Assembly: GCA_016787605.1 (NCBI GenBank)
Contig: JAEUUE010000033.1
Coordinates: 49,768-113,767 of the forward strand
Source: Cyclobacteriaceae bacterium
Lineage (GTDB): Bacteria; Bacteroidota; Bacteroidia; Cytophagales; Cyclobacteriaceae
Reading direction: 5' to 3'
Length of the DNA: 64,000 nt
The stretch's first letter is position 1. Every line of letters starts with the position of its first letter. This document shows positions 16,890 to 25,552 of this stretch, piece after piece. The notes under the pieces were generated by a model. It ran no database searches. It saw nothing but the letters and a program-made list of their open reading frames with translations, and was not told the DNA's origin. The position numbers and the translations under genes were made by a program.

Positions 16890-18101
16890 ATGACCCTATA
16901 CCTCGGAGATCGAAGCGGCAAAACCTGGGGGGCACGTGCATATGACCTTCTGTTCGCTCTGTTCATTTTCCTTATCCCCATCTCCCAGCGACTGAGTGCC
17001 GGGGCACTGGTACTGCTGGTCGTGGTTACGCCCTTTGCCGTGGAAAGAAGGAAGTGGATTGAAGGCGTCCTGGCGAGCTGGGACCTACTTGTCTACTTTG
17101 CGGTGCTTGCCATCGGCTTGTTCTATTCTACGGATCTGCCCCAGGGTCTTCGTGTTCTGGAGACCAGCCTGAGCTTGCTGGCGGTATCTTTTGTGGTCGG
17201 CTTTTTCTCCCGGGAGATTGACCTGAAGACCGGGATACTTTACCCGTTTGCCGCGGGGTTGTGGGCGGCTGGCGCCATTTGCCTTTTCCGGGCTGGCCAG
17301 GCCTATTTTGGCGGCGCAGGAGTAGAGGTCTTCTTCTTCGAGCGATTCACGTCAGCCATCGATACCCAACCCACCTATTTTGCCTACACCCTGATCGTGG
17401 GTATCACCGCCGCGCTTTATGTGCTGCACTATGACGAGCGGAAGCCAACCGTTATCATGATCCTCACGCTCGCCTTCCTGATGTTTATTCTTCTTCTTAC
17501 GGGCGGGCAAACGACGTTCATCAGCCTTCAGATGATCCTGGCCTTCTTTCTCCTAAAATTTTTTCTGGGGGAACGCACGCGGGAGAACATGATACTCTTT
17601 CTATTGGTGCTGGCCATGGTGGCCTGTGTCTTTCTCTACACCTTTCAGCTAAGGACACGTCCTGAGTTTAATACGGTCAGGGATCAGAATGACTATTGGG
17701 AAAGGTCGGTGCTGTGGGAATCCGCCCTCAGGGCCAACCGGGATATCCTGCTGGGTGTGGGCACGGGTGACTATAATTTGGTATTGAATGAGTACTATCG
17801 GGACCACAACCTGGGTTCGTTTGCCGCGCGCAATACCAATGCACATAATCAATATTTACAAAGCTATTTCATGAATGGCGTATTGGGTTTGCTGGCGCTG
17901 CTCCTTGCGCTCGCCCGGCCGCTTTACCTCTACGCCAGGCGGGGTTCGCCGTTGGGCATTCTCATGATTTTTCCCTTTGTCGTCTATGGAGTCACCGAGG
18001 TTTTCCTCGGCCGCTACCAGGGTGTCGTTCTGTTTGCCGTACTTCACCAATGGGTGATTGCCCGGTACTACTCGGAGGAGAGCAAGTTATTTCGCGGATG
18101 A
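16890..18101 (+). CDS. O-antigen ligase/polymerase family membrane protein (Wzy_C), third of three
   Basis: A polytopic membrane protein of 403 residues from the ATG at 16890; a TTG at 16881 would add three. The loop before the last helices contains ANRDILLGVGTGDYNLVLNEYY and NAHNQYLQSYFMNGVLGLL, the same signature as in the gene at 9551. It lies 21 bases after the SDR gene and 12 before a priming transferase, so it is part of the plus-strand operon. Whether it is the polymerase or the ligase cannot be said. Confidence 0.78.
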   Translation: MTLYLGDRSGKTWGARAYDLLFALFIFLIPISQRLSAGALVLLVVVTPFAVERRKWIEGVLASWDLLVYFAVLAIGLFYSTDLPQGLRVLETSLSLLAVSFVVGFFSREIDLKTGILYPFAAGLWAAGAICLFRAGQAYFGGAGVEVFFFERFTSAIDTQPTYFAYTLIVGITAALYVLHYDERKPTVIMILTLAFLMFILLLTGGQTTFISLQMILAFFLLKFFLGERTRENMILFLLVLAMVACVFLYTFQLRTRPEFNTVRDQNDYWERSVLWESALRANRDILLGVGTGDYNLVLNEYYRDHNLGSFAARNTNAHNQYLQSYFMNGVLGLLALLLALARPLYLYARRGSPLGILMIFPFVVYGVTEVFLGRYQGVVLFAVLHQWVIARYYSEESKLFRG

Positions 18102-18113
18102 GACCAATCGGCT

Positions 18114-19442
18114 ATGTCCTACACCACTAAGATTATTCTCTTTATCGCGGACATTTGCTTCCTTAACCTGGCCTTTTATGGGGCGTTCGCCAGCCCGCCC
18201 AACTCGGGAGAGTACATCAGCCTGATTTACCTGATCGTATATTCCAACCTGGCGTGGATGTTCCTTGTTCTGGTGGCCAATCCTTATGAGGTAACCAAGA
18301 ACTGGACCGTTTCCCGGGTGACCAAAAGCCAGCTCATCTTCATTTTTATCCACCTGCTGGTGATTGCTTCCCTGGTTATCTTCTTCGAAAAGTCCTACTC
18401 GGCGTGGAAAATCCTGGTCGTCTATCTCATCTTCACGTTGTTCTTTCTGGCGGCCCGCCTGATCGTTTTCTATATCCGCCGGATCCTCACCCGGGAAGTG
18501 ATTCGCAATTGCCTGATCATTGGCGACAATGACCTGGCGAAAGAGGTACGGCGGCACTTCCTCATGAATCCGGCCGATGGCTACCGGTTCGTGGAGAGCA
18601 TTGACTTCGATTCTCATTTTATGGAGCGGGTACAGACCATCACGGCCTCCCGGGAAATCCACCAGATTATCTGCTGCGTTCCCAACGTGAAGAAGGAGGA
18701 ATTGAAGGAGCTGATCGACTTTGGATTAAATTCCCTGATTAGCGTAAAGATCATTGTGGATCCGCCATCGTCGGGGAGCGTACTCCTGGGAGAAGATGAG
18801 CGGACACCCGGACTTGAGATTCCTGTCCTCGCCCTCGACGAGCCAAGGAATCAATTGATCAAGCGGGTCTTCGACCTGGTGGGTTCGATCCTGGTATTGG
18901 TCCTGGTATTGTGGTGGCTGATCCCGATCCTCGCCATTTTGATAAAGCTGGATTCAAAGGGCCCCGTATTCTATTTGCAGCCCCGAAATGGCCGGAACAA
19001 CAAGCCTTTCCAATGCATCAAGTTGCGGAGCATGGTGGTGGTAGAGGGAAGTTCGGACTTTGTTCAGGCCACCCGTCAGGATTCCCGGATCACGAGAATT
19101 GGCAAATTCCTTCGAAAGAGCAGCCTTGACGAGTTCCCGCAGTTCTTCAATGTGTTGGTGGGGGACATGTCATTGATTGGCCCCCGTCCGCACCCCATCA
19201 AACTGAATGAGCAGTTTTTGCCGCTTATTTCTAACCTGATGTCTCGCCACTATGTAAAGCCGGGGATAACGGGGCTTGCCCAATGTATGGGTTTCCGCGG
19301 GGAGACCAGGGAACTCGGCGATATGGAGAACAGAATCCGTTTAGATCGATATTACATCGAAAACTGGTCCATTTGGCTTGATTTTAAAATTGTCATCCTC
19401 ACTGTCGTGAGCTTAATTCGGGGTAGTGAAAAGGCCTATTAG
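18114..19442 (+). CDS. Polyprenyl-phosphate hexose-1-phosphate transferase (WbaP/WcaJ type)
   Basis: A 442-residue protein with four N-terminal membrane helices, a Rossmann-like middle (NCLIIGDNDLAKEVRRHF) and a C-terminal bacterial sugar transferase domain from about residue 250. That domain has KRVFDLVGSILVLV, FQCIKLRSM, DEFPQFFNVLVGDMSLIGPRP and VKPGITGLAQ. It starts repeat-unit synthesis by moving a sugar-1-phosphate from its UDP form to undecaprenyl phosphate. A second, unrelated initiator follows immediately, which is unusual enough to note. Confidence 0.9.
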   Translation: MSYTTKIILFIADICFLNLAFYGAFASPPNSGEYISLIYLIVYSNLAWMFLVLVANPYEVTKNWTVSRVTKSQLIFIFIHLLVIASLVIFFEKSYSAWKILVVYLIFTLFFLAARLIVFYIRRILTREVIRNCLIIGDNDLAKEVRRHFLMNPADGYRFVESIDFDSHFMERVQTITASREIHQIICCVPNVKKEELKELIDFGLNSLISVKIIVDPPSSGSVLLGEDERTPGLEIPVLALDEPRNQLIKRVFDLVGSILVLVLVLWWLIPILAILIKLDSKGPVFYLQPRNGRNNKPFQCIKLRSMVVVEGSSDFVQATRQDSRITRIGKFLRKSSLDEFPQFFNVLVGDMSLIGPRPHPIKLNEQFLPLISNLMSRHYVKPGITGLAQCMGFRGETRELGDMENRIRLDRYYIENWSIWLDFKIVILTVVSLIRGSEKAY

Positions 19443-19487
19443 CATAATCCTCCGTCCGGCTCCCTGGGCCGGCTGCGGCATCAGCCT

Positions 19488-20534
19488 ATGAATGATCTGA
19501 GTCATTTGGTGTTTCCCGCCATATCGTTTGTGATATGCGTGCTGCTTTTCCCCCTGGTGATCAAGATCTTCAAGAACCTGAATTGGTTCGATGCCCCGGG
19601 CACGCATAAGATCCATGCCGCCTCGGTTCCATCCATGGGGGGAGTGGCCATCATGATCGGGGCCATCCTAGCCTTGCTTATGGGCCTGCCCCTTCAGCAG
19701 TGGATTGAACGAAAGTACTTTTTCATTTCCCTGGCCCTTATGTTTCTCATCGGCCTTCGGGATGATGTCCTGGCGCTCACGCCCCGGCAAAAACTCATGA
19801 GCCAGTTTCTGCCTGTTCTCATCACCGTGTTCCTCGACAAGGCCTTACTGAATTCTTTTTACGAATGGAATAGTGAGCCGCTTCCTCCCTACCTGTCCTA
19901 CCTGGTGAGCTTTGTGGTCATTATCATTGTCTCCAATGCCTACAACCTGATCGACGGTATCGATGGGCTGGCAGGGGCTATCGGACTGATCGTCCTTCTT
20001 TCATTTGGAATCTGGTTTATCATGACCGGCGACCGGTACACGGGCCTGGTCGCGCTTTGTTTTGCCGGCGCCCTGCTGGCCTTCCTGGTCTTCAACTGGC
20101 AGCCTTCTTCCATTTTTATGGGTGATACGGGTGCGCTGACCATCGGACTTTTGCTATCGATCTTCGCGATCCGGTTCATTAATGTCAACAGCAGTCTCCC
20201 TCCGGATCATGCCGCGAAGTTTACCGCTTCCATATCTACCTCATTTTGCATCCTGATCGTGCCGCTCTTTGATACCTTCCGGGTGATTCTCATCCGGTTG
20301 CGGAAGTTTCAATCGCCGTTTCACGCCGACAGGAACCATATTCATCACGGATTCCTGGCCGCCGGAATGAGTCATGCCCAGGCGGTGGTTTGGATCGCCC
20401 TGATGAATGCCGGTTTTGTCGGGCTCGCCATAATGATGCGAAAGCAGCCCGACTGGGTGCTCCTGCCGGTCATTGTAATCGCCTGCTTGTTGATTAATTT
20501 TGTCCTTCACCGGATACAAAAGAAGCCGGTCTGA
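19488..20534 (+). CDS. WecA/MraY-family polyprenyl-phosphate N-acetylhexosamine-1-phosphate transferase
   Basis: A 348-residue protein with about ten membrane helices. Diagnostic features are the cytoplasmic HKIHAASVPSMGG, LRDDVLALTPRQKL with the DD pair, NAYNLIDGIDGLAG and FMGDTGALTIGLLL, and HHGFLAAGMSHAQA with catalytic histidines. It transfers GlcNAc-1-P (or similar) from UDP-HexNAc to undecaprenyl phosphate. It closes the polysaccharide operon; pheS follows after nine bases. Confidence 0.88.
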   Translation: MNDLSHLVFPAISFVICVLLFPLVIKIFKNLNWFDAPGTHKIHAASVPSMGGVAIMIGAILALLMGLPLQQWIERKYFFISLALMFLIGLRDDVLALTPRQKLMSQFLPVLITVFLDKALLNSFYEWNSEPLPPYLSYLVSFVVIIIVSNAYNLIDGIDGLAGAIGLIVLLSFGIWFIMTGDRYTGLVALCFAGALLAFLVFNWQPSSIFMGDTGALTIGLLLSIFAIRFINVNSSLPPDHAAKFTASISTSFCILIVPLFDTFRVILIRLRKFQSPFHADRNHIHHGFLAAGMSHAQAVVWIALMNAGFVGLAIMMRKQPDWVLLPVIVIACLLINFVLHRIQKKPV

Positions 20535-20543
20535 CCTCTTTCC

Positions 20544-21566
20544 ATGCTCGAAACGCTAAAATCCCTGCAACAGGAAGTCCAGGCTATCCGGCCTTCCTCG
20601 GCCGAAGAACTGGAGTCCTTCCGCCTGAAGTACCTCAGCCGTAAGGGAATCATACCGAGTCTTTTCGACGAACTTAAGCAGCTGCCCTCGGAGCAAAAGA
20701 AGGAGGTGGGCAAGCCGCTTAATGAGTTGAAGCAATACGCGGAAGGGAAACTTAAAGAGTGGACGGCTCAACTGGCCGAACGTGCAGGACAAGGCGAAGC
20801 GCCGGCTGACCTGACGCTGCCGCCGGTGCCCAACACGCTGGGAAGCCTGCATCCGCTTACCCTGACCCGCTATAAGATTATTGAAATCTTTGAAAGGCTG
20901 GGGTTCAGCGTGGCCGACGGACCGGAGATCGAAGACGACTGGCACAATTTCTCGGCCCTCAATTTTCCGGAGAATCACCCGGCGCGCGAAATGCAGGACA
21001 CGTTTTTCATTGAGAAGAGCCCGGATGTGCTGCTCCGGACGCACACGTCAAATGTGCAGATCCGGTTGATGGAGAAGCAGCGCCCCCCGCTCCGCGCGAT
21101 CATGCCGGGGCGCGTATACCGCAACGAAGCCATCTCCGCCCGTGCCCACTGCTTTTTCCACCAGGTGGAGGGGCTCTACGTGGATCGCAACGTGGGCTTC
21201 GCCGACCTCAAGCAGACGCTCTATCATTTTTCCAGGGAAATGTTCGGGAAAGACACGAAGATCCGTCTCCGGCCTTCCTTCTTTCCGTTTACGGAACCCA
21301 GCGCGGAAATCGATGTGTCGTGCTTCATTTGCCATGGCAAAGGGTGCAACATCTGTAAACATTCCGGGTGGGTGGAGATCGCCGGATCGGGGATGGTACA
21401 TCCCAACGTGCTCCGTCACGTGAACATCGACCCGGAGGAATTTACCGGTTTTGCCTTCGGCATGGGCATCGAACGGGTGACCATGCTGCGCTATGGCATT
21501 AACGACCTGCGTCTCTTTTCTGAAAACGATGTTCGGTTTCTCCGGCAGTTCAAAGCTGTCTTTTGA
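20544..21566 (+). CDS. pheS: Phenylalanyl-tRNA synthetase alpha subunit
   Basis: A 340-residue class II aminoacyl-tRNA synthetase subunit of usual length. It has an N-terminal coiled-coil (residues 1-90, with YLSRKGII), the HPLTLTRYKIIEIFERLGF block, RTHTSNVQIR, GRVYRNEAISARAHCFFHQVEG (motif 2) and GFAFGMGIERVTMLRYGI (motif 3). It charges tRNA-Phe with PheT, whose gene is not in the window. It also carries CFICHGKGCNICKHSGW, a cysteine pattern often found in PheS. Its stop codon overlaps the next start (TGATG). Confidence 0.97.
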   Translation: MLETLKSLQQEVQAIRPSSAEELESFRLKYLSRKGIIPSLFDELKQLPSEQKKEVGKPLNELKQYAEGKLKEWTAQLAERAGQGEAPADLTLPPVPNTLGSLHPLTLTRYKIIEIFERLGFSVADGPEIEDDWHNFSALNFPENHPAREMQDTFFIEKSPDVLLRTHTSNVQIRLMEKQRPPLRAIMPGRVYRNEAISARAHCFFHQVEGLYVDRNVGFADLKQTLYHFSREMFGKDTKIRLRPSFFPFTEPSAEIDVSCFICHGKGCNICKHSGWVEIAGSGMVHPNVLRHVNIDPEEFTGFAFGMGIERVTMLRYGINDLRLFSENDVRFLRQFKAVF

Positions 21567-22426
21567 TGGAGCGCATCCGCACCGTTGGCGTGGTGGGCGC
21601 CGGCACCATGGGGCAGGGTATCACCCAGGTGTGCGCCATGCAGGGATTCGAGACACTGCTTTTTGATGTCAACCCGGCCCAGGTGGAGCGCGCGCTGCAC
21701 CAGGCAACGAATAGCCTGGAAAGCCTGGCTCAAAAAGGCAAACTGACCCCGGAGGAGCAAAGACTCATCAGAAGCAGGATAGCGCCGGCAAAACAGCTCA
21801 CGGAACTTAAGGTTGACCTGATCATCGAAGCGGCGATCGAGCGCCTTGACGTAAAGCAAGATTTGTTTGTCCGGCTGGAGACCATCAATGGAGGCAAGGC
21901 GATCCTGGCCACGAACACTTCATCGATCTCCATTTCTAAAATTGCTTCTGCACTGAAGGATCCTTCACTATGTGTCGGACTGCATTTCTTCAATCCGGCT
22001 GAGCGAATGAAGCTGGTGGAGGTGATTTCGGGCGAGCGTACTTCTCCGGCGATCCGGGACCTGATGATCGCCTTTTCCCGGGTTCTGGGAAAAACGGCCG
22101 TGCTCGCAAAAGATTCTCCGGGTTTTATCGTTAACCGGGTGGCCCGGCACTATTACGTGGAGTCGCTCAAGTTGCTTTCCGACAAGGCCGCCGACGTACC
22201 TGGAATAGACCGTCTGTTGCGCGCCTCGGGATTCAAGATGGGGCCCTTTGAACTGATGGACTTGATCGGTGTGGATACCAACTTGTCCGTGACGACTTCC
22301 ATCTATGAGGGATTTGGACGGGTACATAAGTTTGCGCCCAGTCCGATTCAGCAGCAGCTGGTTCGCGATGGTCACCTGGGTCGGAAGTCGGGCAAAGGAT
22401 TCTATTCCTATGAAGAAAAGAAGTAG
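21566..22426 (+). CDS. 3-hydroxybutyryl-CoA (3-hydroxyacyl-CoA) dehydrogenase
   Basis: A 286-residue two-domain enzyme: N-terminal NAD Rossmann fold with VGVVGAGTMGQGITQ, then ILATNTSSISISKIA and GLHFFNPAERMKLVEVI with the catalytic histidine, and a C-terminal helical domain after SPGFIVNRVARHYYVE. It oxidises L-3-hydroxyacyl-CoA in fatty-acid or butyrate metabolism. The ATG at 21566 overlaps the pheS stop; a TTG at 21563 is a weaker option. No other beta-oxidation gene is next to it. Confidence 0.9.
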   Translation: MERIRTVGVVGAGTMGQGITQVCAMQGFETLLFDVNPAQVERALHQATNSLESLAQKGKLTPEEQRLIRSRIAPAKQLTELKVDLIIEAAIERLDVKQDLFVRLETINGGKAILATNTSSISISKIASALKDPSLCVGLHFFNPAERMKLVEVISGERTSPAIRDLMIAFSRVLGKTAVLAKDSPGFIVNRVARHYYVESLKLLSDKAADVPGIDRLLRASGFKMGPFELMDLIGVDTNLSVTTSIYEGFGRVHKFAPSPIQQQLVRDGHLGRKSGKGFYSYEEKK

Positions 22427-22856
22427 CCGGGTATGGGCATGGACACTGACGGCTTTACTGTTGGCCTGTCAGCCGGAAATGAGCGACGATCCCATTCCGC
22501 TGATTGCCTTTCCTGATCATGTCATCAACCTGTTGGCTCCTGAAAACCAGGCGCTCGCCGTCAACGGGGGCTACAAAGAGATCAACTCGATCGGGGTCCG
22601 TGGGGTGATACTCTACCGGCAAAGTGCCACCACCTTTCTCGCCTTTGAGCGAAACTGCTCCTTCAGGCCCAATGAAGCGTGCGCCACGGTGAACGTGCAC
22701 GTTTCCTCCCTCTACATGATTGATCCTTGCTGCAACTCAACCTTCAGTTTCGACAGCGGCTCGCCCACGGGAGGAATGGCCTCAAGGCCGTTGCGCCAAT
22801 ATGTTACTGAATTGGTGGGCCTTCAGCTTACCATTACGGACGAAATTCTGAATTGA
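22410..22856 (+). CDS. Lipoprotein with degenerate Rieske-like fold
   Basis: A 148-residue protein from the ATG at 22410, which overlaps the dehydrogenase gene by 17 bases. The N-terminus is a lipoprotein signal ending LTALLLAC. The body follows the outline of a Rieske 2Fe-2S domain (GGYKEINSIGVRGVILYR, FLAFERNC, YMIDPCCNSTFSFDSGSPTGGMASRPLRQY) but the ligand histidines are absent: C-x-F replaces C-x-H and CCNS replaces CxxH. I infer a Rieske-derived scaffold that no longer binds the cluster in the normal way. Function unknown; it would sit on the periplasmic face of a membrane. Confidence 0.65.
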   Translation: MKKRSSRVWAWTLTALLLACQPEMSDDPIPLIAFPDHVINLLAPENQALAVNGGYKEINSIGVRGVILYRQSATTFLAFERNCSFRPNEACATVNVHVSSLYMIDPCCNSTFSFDSGSPTGGMASRPLRQYVTELVGLQLTITDEILN

Positions 22857-22899
22857 AGACATTGCCCTGGAAGGGGCGTCTGTTGAATTCAGAATTTCG
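22841..22899. terminator. Long inverted repeat spanning both ends of a convergent gene pair
   Basis: Arms CGAAATTCTGAATT (22841-22854) and AATTCAGAATTTCG (22886-22899) are perfect inverse copies, and AGAC/GTCT (22857-22860 and 22878-22881) extend the stem. The arms encode the last codons of the plus-strand lipoprotein and the minus-strand permease. A run of five T follows on the plus side. A bidirectional terminator is likely. Confidence 0.6.
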
Positions 22900-24328
22900 C
22901 GTTTTTGCTCCCGTAGAGGTAGTAGATCACCAGGCCGATAACAAGCCAGGTTCCGGCAATCATGAAGATGATTTTGTTGAGGAACAGCATGACGCCGCCA
23001 CAACAAATGATTCCGAGAATGGGAACAACCGGGAACAAGGGTGTCTTGAAGGGGCGCACATACTCCGGATGCTTGTACCGGAGAATGAGTATGCCCAGGC
23101 ATACAATCATGAATGCCAGGAGCGTGCCGATGGAAACCAGTTCTCCCAGGATGCTGATCGGGAGCAACCCGCAAGCGATCATGGCGATTCCCCCGGTGAT
23201 CACAGTGGCTACATAGGGCGTCTTGTATTTCTCATGGACTTTTGAAAACGGGGAGAAGAACAAACCGTCATTGGCCATGGAATAAAAGACCCGGGTCTGT
23301 CCCATCAGCATGACCAGAATCACAGAGCTGAGTCCTGCAATCGCGCCCAGTTTGATGAACGGGCTCAACCAGGCAAGCCCGGAGCCGGCTTTATCGATGG
23401 CCACCGCGATAGGCGCTGCAGTGTTTAATTCGCTGTAGGGGGCAATACCGGTCATCACCAGCGCCACCAGGATGTACACGACGGTGCAGATAAACAAGGA
23501 ACCCAGGATTCCCCAGGGCATATCCTTCTGAGGATTCTTGGCTTCCTGGGCGGCCGTTGATACGGCATCAAATCCAATGTAGGCGAAGAAGATAACCGCG
23601 GAAGCCCGAAATATTCCGGACGTACCAAACTGGCCGAAGGTGCCGGTGTTCTCCGGGATGAACGGTGCCCAGTTTTCAGTTTGAATATACTGCCATCCGA
23701 AAAGGATGAATAATGCAATCACCGAGAGCTTGATGATCACAACCAGGTTATTGAAGTTGGCGGATTCCTTGATGCCCCGATAGAGCAACACGGTGATGAT
23801 GAAGACAATCAGTATGGCAGGAAGGTTGAGAATAGCCCCGGTAAATACCAGTTGATTGCTGGAATCAAAAACGATCGGCGCACTGGAGAGTGCTTCAGGA
23901 ATGTGAATCCCAAAGGAAGCCAGGAAGTTGACGACGTAGCCTGACCAGCCCACGGCGACGGTAGCCCCGGAGAAAAGATATTCGAGAACCAATGCCCAAC
24001 CGATAATCCAGGCGACAATCCGCCCCATCGTGGCGTAGGCATACGTGTAGGCGCTTCCTGCAATCGGAATCATGGCCGCGAACTCGGCATAACAAAGGCC
24101 GGCAAAGGCACACGCAAGGGCGGATACGATGAAGGAAATGGTGACCGCCGGACCAGCATATTGCGCAGCGGCTTGACCAGTAAGTACAAAAATGCCTGCC
24201 CCGATTACCGCCCCAATCCCCAAGGCAATGAGATTGTACTTGCCCAGGGTGCGCTTCAGCCCTTTCTCACTTCCGGACTCGGCCTGAAGTACATCCATGG
24301 GTTTCGTCGTAAAGAGTTGGTTGGCCAT
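22889..24328 (-). CDS. Amino acid permease (APC superfamily, cationic amino-acid transporter-like)
   Basis: A 479-residue inner-membrane transporter with about twelve helices. The first helix has the APC signature GIGAVIGAGIFVLTGQAAA, and FAFIGFDAVS-type sequence (FFAYIGFDAVSTAAQEAKNP) is the conserved substrate-site helix 6 region of CAT-like APC proteins. It imports amino acids, probably with protons; substrate not readable. It lies 120 bases downstream of the peptidase/hydrolase operon on the same strand and has its own promoter-like element. Confidence 0.88.
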   Translation of the reverse strand: MANQLFTTKPMDVLQAESGSEKGLKRTLGKYNLIALGIGAVIGAGIFVLTGQAAAQYAGPAVTISFIVSALACAFAGLCYAEFAAMIPIAGSAYTYAYATMGRIVAWIIGWALVLEYLFSGATVAVGWSGYVVNFLASFGIHIPEALSSAPIVFDSSNQLVFTGAILNLPAILIVFIITVLLYRGIKESANFNNLVVIIKLSVIALFILFGWQYIQTENWAPFIPENTGTFGQFGTSGIFRASAVIFFAYIGFDAVSTAAQEAKNPQKDMPWGILGSLFICTVVYILVALVMTGIAPYSELNTAAPIAVAIDKAGSGLAWLSPFIKLGAIAGLSSVILVMLMGQTRVFYSMANDGLFFSPFSKVHEKYKTPYVATVITGGIAMIACGLLPISILGELVSIGTLLAFMIVCLGILILRYKHPEYVRPFKTPLFPVVPILGIICCGGVMLFLNKIIFMIAGTWLVIGLVIYYLYGSKNAKF

Positions 24329-24404
24329 ATCTGTGGTTTAGGTTTTGTGGTACAGTACGTTCAGCAATGATCAGGTCGGTAAGCGCGTCCGTCTTGGTGA
24401 AGCC

Positions 24405-24434
24405 TAAAAGTAGAAAATATATTCAATTTCAAAA
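24405..24434 (-). promoter_or_regulatory. Promoter for the amino acid permease
   Basis: On the minus strand TTTTG (24430-24434) and TACTTTTA (24405-24412) are separated by 17 bases, fitting the -33/-7 layout of Bacteroidota except for the last base of the -7 box. The leader would be about 70 bases. Confidence 0.45.
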
Positions 24435-24448
24435 CCGGCATTTCCACG

Positions 24449-25552
24449 TCAGGCACCCTCCAGCCAACCGTGGCTGGCAAGCAGCATGAATAGCCGCTCC
24501 CGGAAGGCGTAGACGTCGTAGGGCGCATTGTAGAGCACAACCGCCAGGATTCCCTGGGAAGGAACGGAGATGTAATAAGCGGCAAATCCCCCCTGGTGCC
24601 CGGTATGACAGATAACCTTGTGCCCGTCCGGAGTGCGGTCAATGAACCACGACCAACCGATGAACGGAGGTTCCGGGCTGGTCCACTGCGGAAATTTCTT
24701 CACTATCGCCGAAGAATCAATAGTAGCACCGTCAAGGAAGGTGGCCTTGCGAAGAGCAAGTTCATAACGAGCCAATTCTTCGACCGAACTCCACACACCT
24801 CCGTTGCCAGCGGCACAAAAGGTAGGCTCTTCCCCAAAGTCATCTTCCCTCCACTTACCCCCGATGCGGGTATAGCCATGCGCCACCCCGGATGTAGGAT
24901 GGGCGCCATCCGTAATGGTGCTCGAAATCATTCCCGAAGGCTGAAAGATTCGCTGGGCAATAAACGCCTGCCATTTCATGCCGCTCACCTGCTCGATGAT
25001 GAGGGCAAGGCCGTTGAAGGCCGGGTTGGAGTATTCATATTGCGTACCGGGCTCAAACACCAGCGTGTCGGTTTGGGTTACCGGGTGCCAGTTCTGCGCA
25101 TCGTTGGCCGTAAGGTAGAATACCGTATCCCGATTCACCTGGCGGTTGTCCGGCAGGCCTGACGTGTGAGTCAGCAGGTGTTTGATGCGCACGCGCCTGG
25201 CAATCTCCTTGTTCTTGAATTCGGGAAAGTACTTTTCAAGGCTGTCATTGACCGAGAGTTTTCCCTCAGCCTGCAGAATGAGAATGCCGTAGGCGACAAA
25301 GGTCTTGGAAATGGAGCCAAGATTGAAGAGGGTTTGTGGGGTGATCTTCTCACCGGAGGCGAGATCGGCCAGGCCATAACCTTTGGCAAGAACTACCGAA
25401 GTATCCTTCATCACCAACACGGCACCACCCGGTCCATTAGGTTCCACCTGGCCAGCGATGAATTCATCCAATTCGGCGGAAAAGTCCTGCCGGGTGTCCG
25501 GCGAAGAGCAGGATGCGGCAGCCAACAGCAGGAGAAGAGCCATTCGTTTCAT
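24449..25552 (-). CDS. Serine hydrolase of the class C beta-lactamase family, lipoprotein
   Basis: A 367-residue protein with a lipoprotein signal (LLLLAAASCSS). The catalytic motifs of the family are present: SISK as SxxK, YSN as YxN, and a CHTGHQGG stretch in place of KTG. Such proteins are DD-peptidases, esterases or D-amino-acid peptidases more often than real beta-lactamases. Its ATG overlaps the stop of the GH5-like gene (ATGA), so it is the third gene of a minus-strand unit with the aminopeptidase. The HTG variant of the third motif is common in esterase-like members. Confidence 0.85.
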   Translation of the reverse strand: MKRMALLLLLAAASCSSPDTRQDFSAELDEFIAGQVEPNGPGGAVLVMKDTSVVLAKGYGLADLASGEKITPQTLFNLGSISKTFVAYGILILQAEGKLSVNDSLEKYFPEFKNKEIARRVRIKHLLTHTSGLPDNRQVNRDTVFYLTANDAQNWHPVTQTDTLVFEPGTQYEYSNPAFNGLALIIEQVSGMKWQAFIAQRIFQPSGMISSTITDGAHPTSGVAHGYTRIGGKWREDDFGEEPTFCAAGNGGVWSSVEELARYELALRKATFLDGATIDSSAIVKKFPQWTSPEPPFIGWSWFIDRTPDGHKVICHTGHQGGFAAYYISVPSQGILAVVLYNAPYDVYAFRERLFMLLASHGWLEGA

